Source: Acidobacteriota bacterium
Lineage (GTDB): Bacteria; Acidobacteriota; Holophagae; Acanthopleuribacterales; Acanthopleuribacteraceae
Length of the DNA stretch: 64,000 nt
Assembly (NCBI GenBank): GCA_030066195.1
Contig: JASJCB010000044.1
Coordinates: forward strand, 1 to 64,000
Direction of reading: 5' to 3'
Shown: positions 43,828 through 52,779 of the stretch, piece by piece
Layout of the letters: each line of letters starts with the position of its first letter
Numbering within the stretch: position 1 is the stretch's first letter
Program-made: the position numbers and the translations under genes
Notes under the pieces: model-generated
Database searches by the model: none
What the model saw: the letters and a program-made list of their open reading frames with translations, nothing else
Told to the model about the DNA's origin: nothing

Positions 43828-45771
43828 ATGAACGGGGCAACCAGGGCAATACTCATCGGTCTGCTGGTCGGCGGCATCGTTTCCGGCTACATGGGCTATC
43901 GCTTCACCGTCGGCGCGGTAGCGGATCAGAAAATCGATCTGGGCAATCGCCAGGCGACCATGCAAGTGATGGCCCTGGCCGAGTTGACCGGGGCGGTGCT
44001 TGAATCCGAATCGGGTGTATTGCAGGACCTGGTGGTTGAATGGGACAGGCGCCATGACGATGTCAGCAACATTCGCGTGCTGCGTATCGGCGGCGCCCGC
44101 CTGCTTGCCTCTACCATTCCCGCGGATATCGAAAGGGGCCTCAACAAGCGGGTGCCTCGCGAGGACAAGCCCTTCTTCGACACCGCCAAGGCCTTGCAGT
44201 CAGGTCACACCACCAACGTGCGCGAGGGCGGTTTCCGCAAAGATGAAGTTGTCTACGAGGTGCAGGAGAACGGCCATGTGCGCGTGACCGCTCCCTATGT
44301 GATCGAAGATAAGATCAAGGGCGCGGTGCGGATGGATGTGGAACCTCGTTTGGATACCCAGTCCGTATCGCCTGTCAACGCCTTGATCCTGGTCGTACTG
44401 CCGTTGTTTGCCTTCGGCTTTGTTTCCCTGATCCTGCGCCGCGAAGATCGTTGGATTCCGCTGAGCATGGCCCTGGCCGTGATGATCGGCGCGCTCTACA
44501 TGTTCAACAAGAACAGTATGTTCAGCTACCAGGGCGCCCGTGCCGGTTACGAGGGCCAGCTTGCGGTCTATTACGGTAAGGTGCGCACCGATGCCTCGGC
44601 CCTGGCTCAAGTCCACACGCCCGCCTACACCCTGGCCGAGACCAACGCCTGGGATACCGATGAGTTTCGCCGGCCGCTGAATCTGTTCGCGGTGGACGGA
44701 ATCGTGGACCAGACGGCCGTTACCAAGGCATTGGAAATTTCTTCCGTACTGCTGCAGAACGGCTTGTGGTTCGCCTCCGGCCTGGGCATAGCGCTGCTTG
44801 GCTTTATCGGCAGCGGTTGGGCGGGTCGCGGTTGGCGCACCCTTGTCGTCTATCGCGAGGCGTACTCCTATATTACGCCCGCCTTCATCGGTATGTTAGT
44901 GCTGGTCTTCTTCCCGTTCGGTTACGGCATCATCCTGAGCTTCACCGGCCAGACCCTCTACAATACCGACAAGGCCCTGTGGGACATCTGGGTCGGGTTG
45001 GAAAATTATGCCCGCATTCTCGGAGATGTCGGCATCATGCAGACCACCGAGACGGGAACCCAGGTCAACTTCGCCAACTTCTACTGGACCGCCTTCATCA
45101 CGGTGATGTGGACGGTCTGCAACGTGACCATAGGCGTAACCGTGGGTCTCATCCTGGCCCTGGCCCTGAACGTGAAAGGCTTCCAGCTGAAGGGCATCTA
45201 TCGCGCCATTTTGATCCTGCCCTGGGCACTGCCCACCTACGTGACCGCCTTGATCTGGAAGGGCCTGTTCCACAAGCAGTACGGCACCATCAACTACATG
45301 ATCACCCTGTTCGGCGGCGAACCCATTGCCTGGTTCGACGGCGTCTTCACCGCCTTTATCACCGGCATCGCCGTCAACGGCTGGCTCAGTTTCCCGTTCA
45401 TGATGGTCATCTGCCTGGGCGGCCTGCAATCCATCAGCGCCGACATGTACGAGGCCGCCAAGTTGGACGGCGCCTCCAGGTTCCAGCAGTTCCGCTACAT
45501 TACGCTGCCCTCGCTGAAACCTACCCTGATCCCGGCCATCATCATCTCCGTTATTTGGACATTCAACCTGTTCAACGTGATCTACCTGGTCTCCGCCGGT
45601 GAGCCGGGCGGCGCCAACGAGATCCTGGTGACCAAGGCCTACAAGATCGCCTTCCAGGAATACCAGTACGGCTATGCCGCCGCCTACTCCACGGTGATCT
45701 TCTTCATCCTATGCGCCTACGGCTTCTTCCAAAACAAAATGAGCAAGGCCACGGAGGATATCAATCGATGA
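43828..45771 (+). CDS. malF: MalF-like permease with sensor-like N-terminal extension
   Basis: This is a 647-residue inner-membrane subunit. The C-terminal 300 residues are a standard MalF permease with the EAA loop (EAAKLDGASRFQQFRYITLP). Unusually, about 340 residues precede it: a first span (about 7-27); a periplasmic domain (about 28-180) with Cache-like sensor features (IRVLRIGGARLLASTIP, REDKPFFDTAKALQSG, GHVRVTAPYVIEDKIKGAVRMD); two spans (about 183-203 and 210-226); a second periplasmic loop of about 80 residues; and another span. E. coli MalF is 514 residues, with its large loop between later spans. The extension might gate transport by ligand or take part in capture. The stop overlaps malG (ATGA). 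Confidence 0.9.
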   Translation: MNGATRAILIGLLVGGIVSGYMGYRFTVGAVADQKIDLGNRQATMQVMALAELTGAVLESESGVLQDLVVEWDRRHDDVSNIRVLRIGGARLLASTIPADIERGLNKRVPREDKPFFDTAKALQSGHTTNVREGGFRKDEVVYEVQENGHVRVTAPYVIEDKIKGAVRMDVEPRLDTQSVSPVNALILVVLPLFAFGFVSLILRREDRWIPLSMALAVMIGALYMFNKNSMFSYQGARAGYEGQLAVYYGKVRTDASALAQVHTPAYTLAETNAWDTDEFRRPLNLFAVDGIVDQTAVTKALEISSVLLQNGLWFASGLGIALLGFIGSGWAGRGWRTLVVYREAYSYITPAFIGMLVLVFFPFGYGIILSFTGQTLYNTDKALWDIWVGLENYARILGDVGIMQTTETGTQVNFANFYWTAFITVMWTVCNVTIGVTVGLILALALNVKGFQLKGIYRAILILPWALPTYVTALIWKGLFHKQYGTINYMITLFGGEPIAWFDGVFTAFITGIAVNGWLSFPFMMVICLGGLQSISADMYEAAKLDGASRFQQFRYITLPSLKPTLIPAIIISVIWTFNLFNVIYLVSAGEPGGANEILVTKAYKIAFQEYQYGYAAAYSTVIFFILCAYGFFQNKMSKATEDINR

Positions 45772-46745
45772 TTAAGAAAAAGCCCAAGCCGAGGATGCAT
45801 GACGCGGGACACCGCTACCTGGAAAGAAAAATCTGGTGGATGCCGGACACCGCTAAAACATGGCTACATGACGTGTGGCGCTCCCTGCGCGAAAACTTCT
45901 GGCTGCATTTGATGGTCATCGCCATTTGCCTGATTACCATCTACCCGGTACTGTGGGTCTGCACCATTGCTTTTTCCGGTAAGCAGTCCCTGGCCATCGC
46001 CGCCCTGCCCGCCGATCCCGGCGTTTGGGATTATATTCGCGCCATGACGCCCTGGCCGGAAACATTCTCGGTCAGTAATTTCGTGGAACTGTTCACCGAC
46101 CAGCCCTTCCATGTCTGGTTGTTCAACAGTATCGTGGTTTCCGTGGCCACTACCATGATCGGTGTCTTCCTGGCTTGTACCTCCGCCTACGCTTTCTCCC
46201 GCTTCCGTTTTCCGGGACGAAGCGCGGGCCTGATGGCCTTTCTGGTTTCCCAGATGTTCCCCGGAACCTTGATGCTGGTGCCCCTGTACATCATCATCGT
46301 CCAGTGGCTGGGTCTGGGCAACACCTTCGCGGGCGTGGTGCTCATCTACACGGTGACCGCCCTGCCCTTCTGTGTCTGGATGCTTAAAGGTTACTTCGAT
46401 ACCATCCCCATGGAGATCGAAGAGTCCGCGATCATGGACGGCGCCTCGCAAGCCATGATCTTTACCCGAATCGTACTGCCGCTGGCCAAACCGGCCATCG
46501 CCGTCACCGCTCTGTTCAGCTTTATCACAGGTTGGAACGAGTTCATTATCGCCTCTCTGATCATGGAGTCCGAGGGCATGTACACGGCGCCGGTGGGCCT
46601 TCAGTTTTTCGTCGGCGGCTTTTCCCAATTGTGGGGCTACTTCGCCGCGGGTTCGATCATCGTGTCGATTCCCGTGGTGATCCTGTTCGCGTACACCCAG
46701 AAATACCTGGTTTCCGGTCTGACCGCGGGAGGCGTCAAAGGCTGA
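45768..46745 (+). CDS. malG: Maltose-type ABC transporter permease
   Basis: This is a 325-residue inner-membrane permease pairing with the MalF-like subunit. The ATG at 45768 overlaps the malF stop, and GGAGG lies nine bases upstream; the longer frame from 45711 is rejected for this reason. The first 50 or so residues are basic and cytoplasmic, longer than in E. coli MalG. Six spans follow, and the EAA loop is EESAIMDGASQAMIFTRIVLPL, which docks onto MalK. The C-terminal AGGVKG is the usual MalG ending. Confidence 0.94.
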   Translation: MIKKKPKPRMHDAGHRYLERKIWWMPDTAKTWLHDVWRSLRENFWLHLMVIAICLITIYPVLWVCTIAFSGKQSLAIAALPADPGVWDYIRAMTPWPETFSVSNFVELFTDQPFHVWLFNSIVVSVATTMIGVFLACTSAYAFSRFRFPGRSAGLMAFLVSQMFPGTLMLVPLYIIIVQWLGLGNTFAGVVLIYTVTALPFCVWMLKGYFDTIPMEIEESAIMDGASQAMIFTRIVLPLAKPAIAVTALFSFITGWNEFIIASLIMESEGMYTAPVGLQFFVGGFSQLWGYFAAGSIIVSIPVVILFAYTQKYLVSGLTAGGVKG

Positions 46746-46813
46746 TCCCAAGCCGGTTACCCCAGAATCAAACAACCCGAGCGAATTTTTCTTAAATGTT
46801 GAGGAGGAGAGTC

Positions 46814-47620
46814 ATGAAACTCAAGTCTCTGGCGGCGTCGGTCCTACTGGCCGTGTCTGCCTTCAGCGCCGTCGCAGGCGAGAAAATAACCTTTAGTGAT
46901 CCCCGCGGTGACGATAACGGCCCCGGCGGCTATGTCTACCCCACCGATGCGGTGTACACCAGGGGTTCCTTCGACCTGACCGAATTCGAAGTGGACTACA
47001 CTGACAAGAAGGTCACCTTCAATGTATCCATGGATTCCAAGCTTGACGATCCCTGGGGAATGGGCGTCGGCTTTGCCGTGCAAATGGTTTTCGTCTTCAT
47101 CGATACCGGTGACGGCGGCCATACCAAGGGCCTGCCCGGCCTGAATATAGCGTTTGATGAAGGCAGCGCCTGGAACAAGGTGGTCATCCTGTCACCCCAG
47201 AAGAAATCCCGCGTCACTTCCGAGGCCAAAACCAAGGTTCCCGCCGATATGAAGGGAGATGTGATCGTTCCCAGCCGCACCCGCGGTAAGAGCAAAACCA
47301 TCAGCGCCTCCGTGAAGCTGGAGGATCTGGGCGGCGGCGATCCCTCCAAGTGGGGCTACCAGGTCGTGGTTCAATCCAACGAAGGTTTCCCGGCCGAAAC
47401 CGACCTCTTGACCCGTAAGGTCAACGAGTACGAGGGCCAGCACCGCTTCGGCGGCGGCAACGACGGCGATTGCGATCCTCATGTCGTAGACATCCTGGCC
47501 GGTTCCGGCAGCGGCGGCGATGATGAAGCCAAGGCCCAACACGACATGCTGAAGTACACCTGCGATGACGAGGGCAACACCGAAAGTCTGCCCAAGCTCA
47601 AAATGGTTCGCAAAAACTAA
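46814..47620 (+). CDS. Secreted glucodextranase-C (DOMON-type) domain protein
   Basis: The predicted product is 268 residues from the ATG at 46814, preceded by GAGGAGGA. A signal peptide (about 1-22) is followed by a domain opening FSDPRGDDNGPGGYVYPTDAVYTRGSFDLTEF, characteristic of the C-terminal domain of glucodextranase, a DOMON-like beta-sandwich that binds sugars or calcium. Acidic stretches and a Gly/Asp-rich loop (GGGNDGDCDPHVVD) with two Cys lie near the C-terminus. It follows malG after 68 bases. Its place between the importer and the outer-membrane barrel suggests surface or periplasmic glucan capture. Confidence 0.82.
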   Translation: MKLKSLAASVLLAVSAFSAVAGEKITFSDPRGDDNGPGGYVYPTDAVYTRGSFDLTEFEVDYTDKKVTFNVSMDSKLDDPWGMGVGFAVQMVFVFIDTGDGGHTKGLPGLNIAFDEGSAWNKVVILSPQKKSRVTSEAKTKVPADMKGDVIVPSRTRGKSKTISASVKLEDLGGGDPSKWGYQVVVQSNEGFPAETDLLTRKVNEYEGQHRFGGGNDGDCDPHVVDILAGSGSGGDDEAKAQHDMLKYTCDDEGNTESLPKLKMVRKN

Positions 47621-47632
47621 GGAGCAGTGATC

Positions 47633-49615
47633 ATGCAACGATCGATCTATACCCGGCTTGCCATCATCCTTGCCGGCGCGTTTCTCACGCTTCCGCTCAT
47701 GGGGCAAGGCACCCTGAAGTGGGGCGGTACCATTTACACCAAATGGCTGGACGGCAACCGTCTGGTCAACGACGCTCTGTACAACAACTCCGAGTTCGGT
47801 AACGGCGACGTGGGTCAGGGCACCGAGTTCGAAATGCTGTTTTCGGCCACGGTTAGCCGCCAGGTTGAGATCGGCGGTCGCTTGAAAGCGCGTTTCGACC
47901 GGAACTTCTGGACCAACGGCGGCGGTTTCGCCGACGATGAATTGGAACCTCGTTCCGCCCAGTACGTCAAGTTCCGCGGCGTCTACGTGCGCTTGACCCC
48001 CGGCTACAAGTGGCTGGACAGCGCCACCATCGGCTCCAACGACTGGGGCCAGTTCGACCCCTGGACCGTCGGTAAGATCCGCTATATCGACCGCGACAAC
48101 GTTTCCGGTCTGCTGTTCCAGGGTTCCGTTGCCGAAAAGAAAGGCCGTTGGGACTTCGCGCGGGTTTCCCTGCCCAAGCTGTGGGCGGGTCCCGATTTTT
48201 CCACCGGTCCCCTACACCAGAAAGATGCCGCTTATGCCGTACAGTTCAAATACGATGTCAACAACGACTTTAACTTTACCCTGATCGGTCAGTATCTCAA
48301 CGATGTCGAGATCGACCTTTCCGACATCGACAACCGCGACGGCGTGGAAACCACCGACCGCTTCACCAACACCGTCTTCGGCGCCAAATTCAGGTACTCC
48401 GGCGGTCAGTTCGACGTATCGGGCGCATTTTACAGCTCCGATCACGAACTGGGTGTCGTGACCAGCCCCCGCTGGACCCCCACCCTGACCGGCGACGATG
48501 ACGACACCAGCTTCAAGTTGAACGTGGACATCAACGATGTCGGCCCCTTCAGCTTCAACATCGAGTACTTCGACATCGGCGCCAGCTACTTCTCCATGAT
48601 GGCCGCCCGTCGCGAGTCCGACGTGCTGCTGACGGAAGGTCACGAGGGTACCTGGGGCTGGAGCCGTCCCGACTATAACGTGGGCTCCAACACCAACGGC
48701 GCTTCCCGGGCCGGTATCGGTTACGGCGGTTGGGACGGCGCGTCCCACCAGGTCGTTGCCATCAACGCCGACAACGATTTCACCGACTTCGACGAAACCA
48801 TGGCCGAGTCGGTCCTGGGCTGGAAGGGTTTCACCATCGTGCCCAAACTGACCCTGGGCAACTGGGACCTGGCCGCTGAGTACAGCTACATCGACTACAA
48901 CACCAACTGGCAGGGCTACGACCGCGGCGGCGCCGACAACGGCATCTGGCCGCGCCTGGACGGTACCCGCGGTTGGGGTCTGGGCGGTGACTGGCGCTCG
49001 CCCTTCACCTCCTACCAGGAGAAGGAAACCACCATCATCGTGCTGAAAGGCGAAACCAGCTTCGACGTGGGCGAGGGTATTGACTTCTCGTTCAAGTACA
49101 AGATGATCAACGACGAAGACGAACGCGTCACCACCCAGGCAGGCCTGGCCGACGCCTACCGCCTGAGCTTTGTGGGCGACGTTGCCTACGATGACCGCGA
49201 AGCCGACTACACCAGCTTCGTGATCTCCGCCGGCTACCAGTTGCAGGAAGACACCTACGGTTCTCTGACCTACGAGTACCACGAGGTGGACCTGTTCGAC
49301 GGCACCATCGACGTCACCCCGCCCAGCATGGAATCCTGGGAGCCCGGCGCCTGGATCGAGTACCTGACCGGTCAGCACGAGAAAGACAAGCTGACCCTGA
49401 AGATCAAGTACTTCCTGTCCGGCATGGAGTTCGGCCTGAACACCCAGTGGATCGACGGCACCTATACGCCCGAGTTCTTCACCGGCAACAACGGCACGGT
49501 AACGCGCTTCAATCCCACGACCCCCACGGTCGATACCGCGGTGGGCACCATCGAGGCCAGGGAAGTGGATTTCGACCACTATCGCCTGAAAGCCTTCATG
49601 AAGGTACAATTCTAA
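47633..49615 (+). CDS. Outer-membrane beta-barrel, probable glucan porin
   Basis: The protein has 660 residues from the ATG at 47633 (AAGGAG eight bases upstream). A signal peptide (about 1-26) precedes LKWGGTIYTKWLDG, then many alternating amphipathic strands rich in Tyr, Trp, Asp and Gly. The last residue is Phe (LKAFMKVQF), the outer-membrane barrel sorting signal. It is larger than LamB-type porins (about 420 residues), long enough for 20 or more strands, and it lacks a TonB box or plug domain. Flanked by two glucodextranase-C-like proteins in the glucan operon, it is likely to pass maltodextrins across the outer membrane. Confidence 0.82.
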   Translation: MQRSIYTRLAIILAGAFLTLPLMGQGTLKWGGTIYTKWLDGNRLVNDALYNNSEFGNGDVGQGTEFEMLFSATVSRQVEIGGRLKARFDRNFWTNGGGFADDELEPRSAQYVKFRGVYVRLTPGYKWLDSATIGSNDWGQFDPWTVGKIRYIDRDNVSGLLFQGSVAEKKGRWDFARVSLPKLWAGPDFSTGPLHQKDAAYAVQFKYDVNNDFNFTLIGQYLNDVEIDLSDIDNRDGVETTDRFTNTVFGAKFRYSGGQFDVSGAFYSSDHELGVVTSPRWTPTLTGDDDDTSFKLNVDINDVGPFSFNIEYFDIGASYFSMMAARRESDVLLTEGHEGTWGWSRPDYNVGSNTNGASRAGIGYGGWDGASHQVVAINADNDFTDFDETMAESVLGWKGFTIVPKLTLGNWDLAAEYSYIDYNTNWQGYDRGGADNGIWPRLDGTRGWGLGGDWRSPFTSYQEKETTIIVLKGETSFDVGEGIDFSFKYKMINDEDERVTTQAGLADAYRLSFVGDVAYDDREADYTSFVISAGYQLQEDTYGSLTYEYHEVDLFDGTIDVTPPSMESWEPGAWIEYLTGQHEKDKLTLKIKYFLSGMEFGLNTQWIDGTYTPEFFTGNNGTVTRFNPTTPTVDTAVGTIEAREVDFDHYRLKAFMKVQF

Positions 49616-49626
49616 ACAAGACCCGC

Positions 49627-49654
49627 GATCCCGCCGGATATTTCCGGCGGGATC
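49627..49654 (+). terminator. Strong 11-bp-stem hairpin within the operon
   Basis: GATCCCGCCGG (49627-49637) pairs perfectly with CCGGCGGGATC (49644-49654) around a 6-base loop, 11 bases after the porin stop. No T-run follows, so it more likely protects the upstream mRNA end or partly ends transcription, which would give more porin than the downstream genes. Confidence 0.65.
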
Positions 49655-49687
49655 CGGTCCCAATACACCATGGAGGTATGTTCTACC

Positions 49688-50905
49688 ATGTCCATCATAC
49701 GCAACATCGCCTTGCTGCTCCTGTGCTTCCCGCTCACGGCCGGGGAAACCATCTTTACCATGAAAGACGCGACCGGCGATGACAACGGCGCGGGCACCAT
49801 CGCCTATCCTTCCGGCGCCGATTTCGAGCGAGGCGACTTGGACCTGATCTCCTTCAGCGCGGAGAAAAGCAAGAAGGGCACCTGGTTCGAGGTTCGTTTC
49901 GCCAACAATGTGCGCAAGCCGGACGAGCGCACCAGCAGCCAGTCGAACCTGCCCATGAAGGACATCGTAGACCATGACTTCTACACCATCAACGTGGACG
50001 TCTACATCGACACCGACGGCAAGGTGGGCTCCGGCCTCACCAGCACGCTGCCAGGTCGCGACGTGGTGGTCAGCAAGGCCACGGCCTGGGAAAAAGCCGT
50101 TGCCCTGACCCCGCGCCCCAACAATGCCGAAAGCCTGCTACGCGGCATGATGACCAAAAAACACCGCAAGGACCTGGAGGACAGCGAGGGCTCGCTCAGC
50201 CAGGAACGTGTGCGCCAAATGCGAGAGGACATGCGCGAACTGGTCGAACAGCGCTTCTTTTTTCCCACTCGCGTCAATGTGCGCGGTAGATCCATCCGCT
50301 TCCTGGTGCCCAAGGAATTCCTGGGCGGCCACGCTTCCGCCGACTGGCGTTACCTTGTTGTGGTCACCGGTTGTGATCCCGAACAACGCACGAATGTGCC
50401 CATTCTCAGCGGTCGCGGCGAGCCGGGTCTGATGATGATGCCTTTCAACTACGGTCGACCCTTCGAAAGCTTCCGCACGGAATTCGACTCCGACCCGGGC
50501 CAACCGCGCATCATCGACGCCCTCTACCCCACGGCCGACCAGCAGGTGAAACTGCTGAGCAACTTCGACTCGATCAAGGGCGTTGCGGCCATACTGCCCG
50601 GCATCGCCCCGGACCAGAAGGAAATTGCCCCGCCGCCCCCTGCCAAAAAGAAGCCGGTGGTGGTTGTCAAATCCAGGGATAAGGGCAAGACCACGGGCAA
50701 AAAGGCGCCGGTAAAGGTAGAACCCAAGACCAAACCGGACGCCGATCGCCTGTTGAAACCCACTCCGGCAAAAAAGAAGAAACCCCAGGTTCCCAAACGT
50801 TCGGTCGCCGAACGCCTGAAGGAACTGGAAGACCTGCGCAAGCAGGGCCTGATCACTGAAGAAGAGTATAAGGCTCTGCGCAAAAAAATCTTGGAAGACC
50901 TGTAA
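49688..50905 (+). CDS. Glucodextranase-C-like exported protein with SHOCT tail
   Basis: The predicted product is 405 residues from the ATG at 49688, where the signal peptide (MSIIRNIALLLLCFPLTAG) begins. The first domain (FTMKDATGDDNGAGTIAYPSGADFERGDLDLISF) is homologous to that of the 46814 gene. A middle region has strands typical of the same sandwich. A Pro/Lys-rich linker (about 318-372) follows, and the last 30 residues are a SHOCT-type helix pair (RLKELEDLRKQGLITEEEY). SHOCT segments usually mediate oligomerisation. It is therefore a larger paralogue, possibly linking the capture protein to other components. Confidence 0.83.
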   Translation: MSIIRNIALLLLCFPLTAGETIFTMKDATGDDNGAGTIAYPSGADFERGDLDLISFSAEKSKKGTWFEVRFANNVRKPDERTSSQSNLPMKDIVDHDFYTINVDVYIDTDGKVGSGLTSTLPGRDVVVSKATAWEKAVALTPRPNNAESLLRGMMTKKHRKDLEDSEGSLSQERVRQMREDMRELVEQRFFFPTRVNVRGRSIRFLVPKEFLGGHASADWRYLVVVTGCDPEQRTNVPILSGRGEPGLMMMPFNYGRPFESFRTEFDSDPGQPRIIDALYPTADQQVKLLSNFDSIKGVAAILPGIAPDQKEIAPPPPAKKKPVVVVKSRDKGKTTGKKAPVKVEPKTKPDADRLLKPTPAKKKKPQVPKRSVAERLKELEDLRKQGLITEEEYKALRKKILEDL

Positions 50906-50908
50906 ACC

Positions 50909-51634
50909 ATGGAACAGAACCGCGGCCTCAACGGCTCGAAAGCCCTTATTACCGGCGCCAGTCGTGGACTGGGCGCAAGCCTTGCCGTTGCCCTTGCTCA
51001 AGCCGGGGCATCGGTGGCCCTGTGCGCCCGTAACGGCGAGCAATTGAGCGGGGTGGCCGCATCCATTACCGATAACGGCGGCAAGGTCTTTCACCGGCCT
51101 GTCGACGTGACCGACCGGCAACAGATTCTCGATTTCGTAGAAGCCGCCGCGGCCGAACTGGGGCCTGCCGACATTCTGGTCAACAACGCCGGGCTGGGTT
51201 GGTACAAACCGTTGCTGGAATACAGCTACGAGGAAATGGACCGGGTGATCGACGTGAATCTGCGCGCCGCTATGGTATTCTCCCGCGCCGTGCTGCCGCA
51301 TATGGTGGCGGCGGGTCGCGGCAAGATTCTCAACGTGGCCTCGGACCTCTCCCGCCGCGTCATCCCCAACATGGCGCCCTACGTGGCGGCCAAACACGGC
51401 ATTGCCGGCTTCTCGGGTTCACTGCTGCGCGAGGTCAAGGACCAGGGCGTGCAGGTGCTGACGCTGATGCCGGGCATTATGGACACCTGGTTCGGCGGGC
51501 CGCCGGGCGAGCGCGATGACACCTGGGCCATGAACCCCGATCACGTGGCCGAACTGGCCGTGTTTATGCTGACCCAACCCAATCACATGATGACCGACGA
51601 GGTCACCGTTCACCCCATGTACCAGGAACTATAA
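50909..51634 (+). CDS. Short-chain dehydrogenase/reductase
   Basis: This 241-residue Rossmann-fold oxidoreductase carries the classical SDR motifs: nucleotide-binding TGASRGLG (15-22), NNAGLGWY, the catalytic Ser in LNVASDLSRR, and Tyr-x3-Lys in YVAAKHG. The Arg after the Gly motif (CARNGEQ) favours NADP(H). The gene starts three bases after the stop of the SHOCT-tailed protein, so it belongs to the glucan operon by position. A link to sugar metabolism is inferred, not shown. Confidence 0.93.
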   Translation: MEQNRGLNGSKALITGASRGLGASLAVALAQAGASVALCARNGEQLSGVAASITDNGGKVFHRPVDVTDRQQILDFVEAAAAELGPADILVNNAGLGWYKPLLEYSYEEMDRVIDVNLRAAMVFSRAVLPHMVAAGRGKILNVASDLSRRVIPNMAPYVAAKHGIAGFSGSLLREVKDQGVQVLTLMPGIMDTWFGGPPGERDDTWAMNPDHVAELAVFMLTQPNHMMTDEVTVHPMYQEL

Positions 51635-51899
51635 CGATGAAACGATACCCGCTCCGAAGACCTTCCGCATCGACCCTTCCTCTTTCCGTGGGAAGAGTTT
51701 TGCCTGACGGTCATCGGGGCCGTGTTTTGGATAAGATTTCATATCCCCGGGGATTTCCGGCTTGTTTCTTTTCGCATTCATCACTAAAATGCGAACGATC
51801 ACAGGACGGGCTTCCCCTTTTCTACGCTGTTGGTTCCCGTTTTTTTCACGCGGCAAACGGCACACCGTTACCCATATCAGAGTTGAAGAGGTCCCGCAG

Positions 51900-52511
51900 T
51901 TGACTACCAGGAGCAGATCCAGAAAAAAAGGAAAAGGTGCGGAAGACGCCCGTGAACGCGTCCTGCAGGCGGCCGAGGAACTGTTCAACGAGTTCGGTTA
52001 CACCTCGGTGACGGTGCAAGACATTGCCCGTAAACTGGGTATCAAGGCTGCTTCGCTTTACTACCACGCGCCGGGCGGTAAGGAAGAGCTGTTCGTCATG
52101 GTTTTGGAACGCAGTCTGGCCCGCCACAAACAGGGTGTCGACGACGCCATCGCCAGGGCGGGTACGGACCTGAGAGACCGCTGTCGAGAAATCATCGGCT
52201 GGTTCCTATCCCAGGGGCCGCTGGGTTTTCTGCGCCTGCTGATGTCCGACCTGCCGGGTCTTGAAGGCGACAACGCAACCAGGCTGAAGCAGCTGGCAGA
52301 GGACTCGCTGATCCAACCCCTGTGCCGCATCTTCGAGGAGGCGGCGGAATCCGGCAACATCAGAACGGCGCAACCCCGCCTGATGGCAAGCTCCCTGCTG
52401 AGCATGGTCGACGGCATCTGGTACGCGGCCACCATCCAAGGCAACGCGGATACGGAGGAACTGGCTTCCGGCTACGTTGACGTACTCATAGACGGCCTGC
52501 GTCCCAGATAA
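51900..52511 (+). CDS. TetR-family transcriptional regulator
   Basis: The predicted product is 203 residues from the TTG at 51900, chosen because AAGAGG lies eight bases upstream and the helix-turn-helix then sits at the usual position; the longer frame from 51762 adds an uncharacteristic N-terminus. The HTH domain is ARERVLQAAEELFNEFGYTS ... IARKLGIKAASLYYHAPGGKEELF. The C-terminal ligand domain is helical (EIIGWFLSQGPLGFLRLLMSDLPGL). It lies 265 bases after the SDR gene, same strand. It may control the glucan operon or the SDR, but no operator was recognised. Confidence 0.9.
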   Translation: MTTRSRSRKKGKGAEDARERVLQAAEELFNEFGYTSVTVQDIARKLGIKAASLYYHAPGGKEELFVMVLERSLARHKQGVDDAIARAGTDLRDRCREIIGWFLSQGPLGFLRLLMSDLPGLEGDNATRLKQLAEDSLIQPLCRIFEEAAESGNIRTAQPRLMASSLLSMVDGIWYAATIQGNADTEELASGYVDVLIDGLRPR

Positions 52512-52564
52512 ATTTATTTGTGCTCTCGGGAAAGTCGTTAGTCCCGATTGCGCCTGGAAAGACC

Positions 52565-52582
52565 GGAGGGCTGACGCCCTCC
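52565..52582 (+). terminator. Hairpin downstream of the TetR gene
   Basis: GGAGGGC (52565-52571) pairs with GCCCTCC (52576-52582) around a 4-base loop, 54 bases after the tetR stop. No T-run follows. Confidence 0.5.
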
Positions 52583-52779
52583 GCGGACTCCAAACTAATC
52601 TATTGTTCGGCAATAACTTGCAAGTCCGATAACAATCATAGTTCGAGGTCGGAGCACATTCATGGGTCTCTTGATTGACCGGGAACCAATGGGTTTGCAG
52701 GTGGGTCTTGCGAGCATGGTTACCCGTACCTGGAAGCTTTTCCCTCTCTTGCCTGGAAGCTATTTTCCTTCTGCTTCAA

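Noticed and set aside
48212..49975. 587-codon minus-strand open frame
   Set aside because: It is antisense to the outer-membrane barrel and the following gene and spans their boundary, which a real gene would not be expected to do without signals.
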